DNA of 11,650 bases from an uncultured bacterium (GTDB lineage: Bacteria > Oederibacteriota > PGYV01 > CAILUR01), in assembly GCA_903837445.1 (NCBI GenBank), contig CAILUR010000186.1, forward strand, positions 1 to 11,650, written 5' to 3'. Numbering within the stretch: the stretch's first letter is position 1; each line of letters starts with the position of its first letter. Of the stretch, positions 6,771 through 11,650 are shown piece by piece. The notes beneath the pieces were generated by a model. It was not told the DNA's origin. It searched no databases and saw only the letters and a program-made list of their open reading frames with translations. The position numbers and the translations under genes were made by a program.

Positions 6771-8734
6771 AACATATAATAACATTTTTTAGTAAGAAAG
6801 AAGGAGTGGGGAGGACTACGGCACTGTTGAATGTAGCAACTGCTTTGTGTGTGGAACATAATATGAAAGTAGCGGTGTGCGAATATGGCTATGAAATAAG
6901 TGATGTGGACATATATATGAATGGGGCAGGGAAAAAGAAAACCGAGACCACAAAGGAAATTGGTTTTAAATATTTTAAGACCGCTGGAGAGGGACTTAAA
7001 AAACTGGTAAATCAGGAATATGCGAAATATGATGTCTTGTTCATAGATATGGCTGCTTCTGAAACTGCGGCGGTTTTTGAGTTATCGGACAAGGTGGTAA
7101 TAGTTGCAGACTTGACACCTTTGGGGATTAAATATGCGAAAACGGCGGCGGAAATGATAATCAAAAAAAACTACCCACCCTCATTTATTACAGTATTGTT
7201 TAACAAGGTGCAGGATAATATTTTTTCCGTTGCTGATGCGCGAGCAGTTCTCGGGGGGTTAAATGTCGCGGGGTTCCTGCCTGAACAAAAAAATATTTGG
7301 AATAAAGGTTTGTATTATACAAAAGATAAAAAAGATAAGTTCACTGTCGCGGTGAAGGGGAGCACGGAAAATATTTTAAAAGGATTGTCTTCGAAAAAAC
7401 ATCTTGAAAATATTTCGCTGATATCTTTTGAAAAAAATATAAATGTAGTAAATGATTTACCTCTAAAACGTCAAGAAACTGCAGTGGGAATGCCAGGAAA
7501 AAATGTTGAATCGCTGGAATATACAAAAATTAAAAAAGAGGCCGCTGCCAAACTGATTGATGAAATAGATTTGGATGCTTTGGAAAAAGATACGCTTAGT
7601 AATCCTGTAAAAAGAGAAAAGGCTGTCGTAAAATTGAAGGACACGATAAGGCATATTTTGGATGGGCTGGAGTTGAGGATAGCGGATAGGGAGGAAAGAG
7701 AAAACTTGGTGGAGGATATAGTCAACGAAGCCATAGGGCTCGGCACTCTTGAAAATCTTTTGAAAGATGCATCTATATCAGAAATTATGGTAAACAGGCA
7801 CGACTTGATTTATATTGAAAGAAAAGGGAAACTCTCAAAAGTCAGCAATGGTTTCTCTGATAGCGCGGCTTTGATAAAGGCAATACAACGCATAGTTATG
7901 CCTATCGGCCGTAGGATAGACGAAAGTAGTCCGTATGTGGATGCTCGGCTCGCGGATGGTTCCAGAGTCAATGCTATAATACCGCCTTTGGCGTTGGATG
8001 GTCCAGTAGTCACTATAAGAAAATTTTCAAATAAAAAACTCGGTATGCAGGATTTAATAAAATTTGGCAGTATAAGTGCTGAAGCTGCTGTGTATCTTGA
8101 AAATGCTGTGGCAATAAAAAAAAACATACTTGTATCAGGCGGGACTGGGTCAGGCAAGACTACTCTTTTAAATGTCCTTGCCACACATATTCCCGAAGAT
8201 GAAAGAATAGTGACTATTGAGGACTCAGCCGAACTTAAACTTCCACAGGAGCATGTGGTGAGGTTGGAGTCCAGACCGGCAAATATAGAAGGCGAAGGGG
8301 AAGTGAGTATTCGGGACCTCGTTAAAAATGCTCTTAGAATGCGACCTGACAGGATTATTGTTGGCGAGTGCAGAGGTGGGGAAACTTTGGATATGCTTCA
8401 GGCTATGAATACAGGGCATGAGGGGTCTATGACCACGCTCCACGCTAATACTCCCAGAGATGCGCTCAGCAGGATAGAGGTTATGACGCTTATGTCAGGG
8501 GTGGAATTGCCTGTGCGGGCTATACGAGAGCAGATAAAAGGCGCACTGGATATTATTATTCAACAATCTCGGCTGAAAGATGGCAGTAGAAAAATAACTC
8601 ACATAACTGAAATTACAGGTATGGAAGGCGATGTGATATTGATGCACAATGTCTTTGAATTTATAAAAGTTGGAGAGGACTCTGCTGGAAATATACTCGG
8701 AGAACTAAAGAGAGCTGATGGTTTAAAAGTATAA
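6767..8734 (+). CDS. Fused CpaE/TadZ-like (ParA/MinD-type) domain and CpaF/TadA secretion ATPase
   Basis: One 655-residue frame holds two proteins normally made separately. Residues about 1-220 form a ParA/MinD-type domain: the deviant P-loop region KKEGVGRTT (10-18), YDVLFIDMAAS (88-98) and VIVADLTPLGIKYAKTA (111-127), as in CpaE/TadZ, which place the Tad complex in the cell. The receiver-like N-terminal domain of many CpaE proteins is absent. The usual P-loop Lys is Arg16. A charged linker (about 221-285) leads into a complete CpaF/TadA hexameric ATPase. This has an N-terminal helical part (about 286-335), Walker A GGTGSGKTT (458-466, Lys464), an Asp box IVTIEDSAEL (481-490), Walker B RIIVGECRGGE (529-539) and a His box GHEGSMTTLHAN (550-561). 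The motor half should power pilin assembly at the inner membrane. The frame is continuous with no internal stop or strong internal ribosome site seen. The gene overlaps cpaC by four bases (ATGA). Confidence 0.92.
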   Translation: MKHIITFFSKKEGVGRTTALLNVATALCVEHNMKVAVCEYGYEISDVDIYMNGAGKKKTETTKEIGFKYFKTAGEGLKKLVNQEYAKYDVLFIDMAASETAAVFELSDKVVIVADLTPLGIKYAKTAAEMIIKKNYPPSFITVLFNKVQDNIFSVADARAVLGGLNVAGFLPEQKNIWNKGLYYTKDKKDKFTVAVKGSTENILKGLSSKKHLENISLISFEKNINVVNDLPLKRQETAVGMPGKNVESLEYTKIKKEAAAKLIDEIDLDALEKDTLSNPVKREKAVVKLKDTIRHILDGLELRIADREERENLVEDIVNEAIGLGTLENLLKDASISEIMVNRHDLIYIERKGKLSKVSNGFSDSAALIKAIQRIVMPIGRRIDESSPYVDARLADGSRVNAIIPPLALDGPVVTIRKFSNKKLGMQDLIKFGSISAEAAVYLENAVAIKKNILVSGGTGSGKTTLLNVLATHIPEDERIVTIEDSAELKLPQEHVVRLESRPANIEGEGEVSIRDLVKNALRMRPDRIIVGECRGGETLDMLQAMNTGHEGSMTTLHANTPRDALSRIEVMTLMSGVELPVRAIREQIKGALDIIIQQSRLKDGSRKITHITEITGMEGDVILMHNVFEFIKVGEDSAGNILGELKRADGLKV

Positions 8735-8739
8735 AACTA

Positions 8740-8748
8740 TGATATAAT
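8740..8748 (+). promoter_or_regulatory. Putative extended -10 promoter (TGATATAAT)
   Basis: A perfect TATAAT (8743-8748) is preceded by TGA, giving the TGn extended -10 form, which needs little -35 contact. The upstream -35 is poor (TTTAAA at 8722-8727 with a short 15-base spacer). It lies in the 63-base gap after the motor gene and about 50 bases before the acetyltransferase start, which suggests that gene and the next have their own promoter. AT-rich sequence produces such matches by chance, so confidence is moderate. Confidence 0.45.
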
Positions 8749-8797
8749 TATTGAAAATATATTATGGTTGTTAAATATGTGTGGTGGAGTATTTTGA

Positions 8798-9388
8798 GTG
8801 CTTAGTAAAAATATTTTTAGAAAACTTCCTATAATTGAAACTTCTTTGTTTACCTTGAGAAAACTTACCGTGAATGATTCTGCAGATATTTTTGCCTATG
8901 CTTCAAAACCTGAAATGACAAAATATACTTTGTGGCAGACACATATCTCTCACGATGATACGAAAGCTTTTTTGGCGGTTATGGAAGGAAAATATGAAGC
9001 AGGCGAGCCGGCTTCTTGGGGCATTGTGTTAAAAGAAACAGACAGAGTCATCGGGACTTGTGGATTTGAGGCATATTCTGAGGTGGATGATTGTGCCGCT
9101 ATCGGCTATGTCATTGCGCCGGAATATTGGGGCAAAGGGCTTATGAGCAAAGTGGTGGCGGAAGTGATACACTTTGGGTTTGAAGTGATTGGGTTAAATA
9201 GAATTGAAGCTACTTGCGATGTGGACAATATAGGCTCAGCGAAAGTTATGGAAAAAAATGGAATGAAGTTTGAAGGCATACTTAGAGAATATAGAAAAAT
9301 ACGCGGGGTCTATCGGGATACAAAATATTATTCTATTTTGAAAAGAGAATATATGAAAACAAATATTACTAAAAAGGAAACTATATAA
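8798..9388 (+). CDS. GNAT family N-acetyltransferase, RimJ/RimL-like
   Basis: This 196-residue GNAT_3-type acetyltransferase moves an acetyl group from acetyl-CoA to an amine, often a protein N-terminus or a small molecule; the substrate cannot be told here. The N-terminal part (LFTLRKLTVNDSADIFAYAS, 17-36) is the typical opening of the RimJ/RimL group. The acetyl-CoA binding region is AIGYVIAPEYWGKGLMSKVV (101-120), with the G-x-G turn at 112-114. NRIEATCDVDNIGSAKVMEK (134-153) and NGMKFEGILRE (154-164) follow the standard motif B order. It starts at GTG (8798), directly after an in-frame TGA, with GGAG eight bases before. The stop overlaps the next ATG by one base (TAATG), so it is co-transcribed with the radical SAM gene. 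It has no evident link to the pilus. Confidence 0.88.
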   Translation: MLSKNIFRKLPIIETSLFTLRKLTVNDSADIFAYASKPEMTKYTLWQTHISHDDTKAFLAVMEGKYEAGEPASWGIVLKETDRVIGTCGFEAYSEVDDCAAIGYVIAPEYWGKGLMSKVVAEVIHFGFEVIGLNRIEATCDVDNIGSAKVMEKNGMKFEGILREYRKIRGVYRDTKYYSILKREYMKTNITKKETI

Positions 9389-11070
9389 TGTTTATTCCAA
9401 CGACAAAACAAGAACTCGAAAAAGCTGGCTGGAATGAGCTGGATGTTATTCTTGTCTCGGGAGATGCGTATATTGATTCTCCTTTTACTGGAGTCGCGGT
9501 CATAGGGCAGGTCCTTATGGCAAAAGGGTACAAAGTAGGAATCATTGCCCAACCCGCTATGGACTCTGCTGTGGATATCACGCGGCTCGGCGCCCCACGA
9601 CTTTTTTGGGGAGTCAGTTCTGGGAGCGTAGATTCTATGATTTCAAATTTTACTCCTGTAAAAAAACGCAGGAAAAGCGATGACTTTACTCCTGGGGGAA
9701 TAAATAATAAAAGACCAGACAGGGCAGTTATAAGCTATTCCAATCTTATACGACAATATTTTAAAAATACTAAACCTATTGTCATAGGTGGGATTGAAGC
9801 CAGTTTGAGAAGGGTCGCGCACTTTGATTATCAGACAGAAAGCATACGCAAGTCAATTTTGTTTGATGCGAAAGCTGACTATCTGGTGTATGGAATGGGA
9901 GAAAAAGCAGTGGTGGAAATAGCGCAAGCGCTGGAAAAAAATAATAGCGCAGAAAATGTAAGAGGCGTGTGCTATATTTCCAAAGAAATAAAACAAGGGT
10001 ATCTCGAACTGCCGTCTTTTGAAGAGACACAAAAAGATAAAAATAAATTTGAAGAAATGTTTAAGGTTTTTTACAAAAACAACGAGCCACATACGGCAAA
10101 AGGGTTAGTCCAAAAACAGGACACCCGCTACTTGATTCAAAACCCTCCGGCGCTTTATCCCTCAACTGCGGAACTGGATTATTATTATTCCTTGCCGTAT
10201 GAAAGAGATGCGGCGCCTTTTTACAAAAGCATGGGGGAAATAAAAGCCCTTGAGACAATCCGCTTTTCTATTACCACGCACCGAGGTTGTTATGGCGAAT
10301 GTAATTTTTGTGCGATTACAGTCCATCAGGGGAGGGAAATAATAAATAGGAGCGAGGACTCTATCGTAAAAGAAGGAGAAAAGATTGCGACGCTCCCAGG
10401 CTTCAAAGGTTATATTATGGATGTGGGTGGTCCGACAGCAAATATGTACGGCACTGCTTGTGGCCTTAAGGAAAAGAAAGGCGTGTGCATAAATAAAAAA
10501 TGTCTTTCGGGAAAAGTGTGTGAGAGCCTGAAGGTCACTCATAAAAGACAAGTTGAACTATTGAGAAGGCTCAGAAAAATAAAAGGCGTAAAAAAAGTTT
10601 TCGTTGCATCTGGGATAAGATATGATCTTATTTTTCGGGATGAAGAGTTTGGAATGGAGTATATGGAAGAAATCACGGAGCATCATGTCTCGGGGCAGTT
10701 GAAAATAGCGCCAGAGCACACAGAAGGAAAAGTGCTTTCACTTATGAGTAAGCCCGGAAGCGAATATTTAGTTAAATTTAAAAGCGAGTTTGACCGGTTG
10801 AGCAGGAAAATAGGGAAGAAACAATTTCTGACATATTATTTTATTGCCGCCCATCCGGGCTGTTCGGAAACTGAAATGCTAAAAATGAAAACTTTTGTTA
10901 AGACAGTACTGAAAATCAGTCCCGAACAGGTGCAGATTTTCACACCATCGCCGTCCACTTATTCTACTTTAATGTATTATACTGAAAAAAACCCCTTTGA
11001 CGGGTCGCATATTTTTGTGGAAAAAGAAACGGGAAAGAAAGAAAAACAAAAGAAAATCATTACTGATTAA
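9388..11070 (+). CDS. YgiQ-family radical SAM protein (UPF0313)
   Basis: This 560-residue radical SAM protein of the YgiQ family has an undefined reaction. The N-terminal domain (about 1-285) carries family segments such as DVILVSGDAYIDSPFTGVAV (19-38) and VIGGIEASLRRVAHFDY. The core holds the Fe4S4-binding motif Cys301-x3-Cys305-x2-Cys308 within THRGCYGECNFCAITVHQG. DVGGPTANMYG (345-355) and four further Cys (358, 367, 372, 378) follow, in the place where this family carries a second Cys cluster. KIAPEHTEGKVLSLMSKPG and FLTYYFIAAHPGCSE are typical of the later core. E. coli YgiQ is over 700 residues, so the C-terminal part here is short; it ends in a Lys-rich tail (GKKEKQKKIITD). The ribosome site AAGGAA lies inside the preceding gene. 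It appears intact, with all cluster Cys present. Confidence 0.92.
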   Translation: MFIPTTKQELEKAGWNELDVILVSGDAYIDSPFTGVAVIGQVLMAKGYKVGIIAQPAMDSAVDITRLGAPRLFWGVSSGSVDSMISNFTPVKKRRKSDDFTPGGINNKRPDRAVISYSNLIRQYFKNTKPIVIGGIEASLRRVAHFDYQTESIRKSILFDAKADYLVYGMGEKAVVEIAQALEKNNSAENVRGVCYISKEIKQGYLELPSFEETQKDKNKFEEMFKVFYKNNEPHTAKGLVQKQDTRYLIQNPPALYPSTAELDYYYSLPYERDAAPFYKSMGEIKALETIRFSITTHRGCYGECNFCAITVHQGREIINRSEDSIVKEGEKIATLPGFKGYIMDVGGPTANMYGTACGLKEKKGVCINKKCLSGKVCESLKVTHKRQVELLRRLRKIKGVKKVFVASGIRYDLIFRDEEFGMEYMEEITEHHVSGQLKIAPEHTEGKVLSLMSKPGSEYLVKFKSEFDRLSRKIGKKQFLTYYFIAAHPGCSETEMLKMKTFVKTVLKISPEQVQIFTPSPSTYSTLMYYTEKNPFDGSHIFVEKETGKKEKQKKIITD

Positions 11071-11097
11071 GGACAGAGTGCCTTTTTCAAAATTAGT

Positions 11098-11126
11098 TTG
11101 ACTTTTTTTTTCTATTATGTTAATTT
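11098..11126 (+). promoter_or_regulatory. Putative sigma-70-type promoter before the last gene
   Basis: TTGACT (11098-11103) and TAATTT (11121-11126) are separated by 17 bases, with TGT directly before the -10 (extended -10 form). The spacer begins with a long T tract. It sits in the 109-base gap between the radical SAM gene and the exported-protein gene, about 55 bases before the ATG at 11180. The -10 matches the consensus only in part. Confidence 0.45.
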
Positions 11127-11179
11127 TAGTAATGTTTTAAAGTGTTTTGTAGGATAATTCATTATTTTGAGGTGTGTAA

Positions 11180-11650
11180 ATGAAAAAAGTATTGATTGCG
11201 GCATCGTTTATATTAGCGTTTTCTCTCCCTGTTTTTGCTGGAATGTCAAATATTGTTATTGACGAAACAGTGCTTGAACCGAAAGACCCAATTTTGGCTA
11301 CGGTTTTGGCATTGGGACCAGGCCTTTTAGTACACGGGTGGGGGCATTTTTATGCTGAAGATTACAGAATGGGATTCACGCTTTTTGGAGTGGAAGTAGG
11401 GTCACTGGTAGGTATAACTATCGGAGGTTTTGAATACGCAAATCCGAATGGTTTTACTAGTGTTGCCGGAGACTATGATCAAGTAAAAAGAGCTGGTGCA
11501 ATAACGATAGCGACAAGCGTTCTTTTTTTTGTTGCCACTTGGTTTGTGGATATTGCCAGAGCGGGAAGTGCGGCGGAACAGTTTAATTTAGAACACGGGC
11601 TTGAATTTAAAATGAACCAAGAAAGCATGAACGATAAAAGTTATATCTTG
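11180..11650 (+). CDS. Exported protein with two hydrophobic segments, 3' end outside the window
   Basis: An open frame of 157 codons runs off the right edge without a stop. The ATG at 11180 has GAGGTG five bases upstream. The product begins with a clear signal peptide (MKKVLIAASFILAFSLPVFA, cleavage near residue 20). A Gly-rich hydrophobic stretch follows (about 38-52: ILATVLALGPGLLVH), then GWGHFYAEDYRMGFTLFGVE and a second hydrophobic stretch (about 67-80: FTLFGVEVGSLVGI), an acidic/polar loop, and a further hydrophobic segment (about 105-125: GAITIATSVLFFVATWFVDI). The 'P-G-L-x-x-x-G-x-G-H-F-Y ... G-x-x-L-F' pattern resembles small bacterial membrane proteins of the DUF5683/P13-like kind, but I cannot assign a family. 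It has its own likely promoter and no evident link to its neighbours. Confidence 0.8.
   Translation, partial: MKKVLIAASFILAFSLPVFAGMSNIVIDETVLEPKDPILATVLALGPGLLVHGWGHFYAEDYRMGFTLFGVEVGSLVGITIGGFEYANPNGFTSVAGDYDQVKRAGAITIATSVLFFVATWFVDIARAGSAAEQFNLEHGLEFKMNQESMNDKSYIL

Noticed and set aside
7400..7650. Possible separate start of a CpaF protein within the fused gene
   Set aside because: ATG codons occur in the linker (for example 7489) but none has a convincing ribosome site, and the frame is continuous through both domains.
8764..8805. Two tiny frames (13 codons from 8764, 6 codons from 8777) before the acetyltransferase
   Set aside because: No ribosome site of their own and no leader-peptide features such as repeated codons or hairpins; most likely chance.
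11057..11070. Inverted repeat AATCATTACTGATT at the end of the radical SAM gene
   Set aside because: Five-base stem within the coding end and no T tract directly after it.
11087..11111. Short hairpin (TCAAA / TTTGA) followed by nine T's after the radical SAM gene
   Set aside because: The stem is only five mostly A-T pairs, too weak for a confident intrinsic terminator, and the same bases overlap the -35 of a candidate promoter.
1..11650. CRISPR arrays, insertion sequences, tRNA or rRNA genes, attachment sites
   Set aside because: No regularly spaced repeats, transposase-like products, terminal inverted repeats or RNA-gene signatures were seen on reading through the window.

Overview
The window carries most of a Tad (tight adherence, Flp-type) pilus locus on the plus strand, followed by a two-gene housekeeping cluster and the start of another gene. 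All supported genes are on the plus strand and closely packed, with several start/stop overlaps. No stretch longer than about 110 bases lacks a gene. The DNA is visibly AT-rich, with many ATA and AGA codons. A secretin and a PorV-like beta-barrel point to a two-membrane (Gram-negative type) bacterium. The unusual layout suggests an uncultured or deep-branching lineage (Omnitrophota, Elusimicrobiota or similar), but this is a low-confidence guess and the phylum cannot be fixed from the sequence alone.

Region 1 (1-3300), scaffold and pilins. A TPR protein enters from the left edge. It is followed by five consecutive genes whose products all begin with a basic stretch, Gly-Gln and a hydrophobic helix (class III / prepilin signal). 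They are a 54-residue Flp-like protein (814-978), a classical 65-residue Flp pilin (991-1188), a TadE-like protein, a large TadG-like protein without Glu at +5, and a second TadE-like protein. These would be the pilus subunit and its pseudopilin or tip proteins.

Region 2 (3297-8734), envelope machine and motor. In order: an unrecognised secreted protein, CpaB/RcpC (SAF domain), a PorV/UPF0164-like outer-membrane barrel, a short CpaC-type secretin, and a single 655-residue protein joining a CpaE/TadZ-like ParA/MinD-type domain to a complete CpaF/TadA secretion ATPase. The fusion is the most striking item: two partners normally encoded separately are one polypeptide, and its ParA-type P-loop has Arg in place of the ATP-binding Lys. 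The inner-membrane platform proteins TadB/TadC and the prepilin peptidase (TadV) do not follow and are not in the window, so they must lie upstream or elsewhere.

Region 3 (8735-11070). A putative extended -10 promoter precedes a RimJ/RimL-like GNAT acetyltransferase, which overlaps a YgiQ-family radical SAM protein by one base. These look unrelated to the pilus.

Region 4 (11071-11650). A 109-base intergenic gap holds a plausible promoter. It leads into a gene cut by the right edge that encodes an exported protein with two hydrophobic segments.
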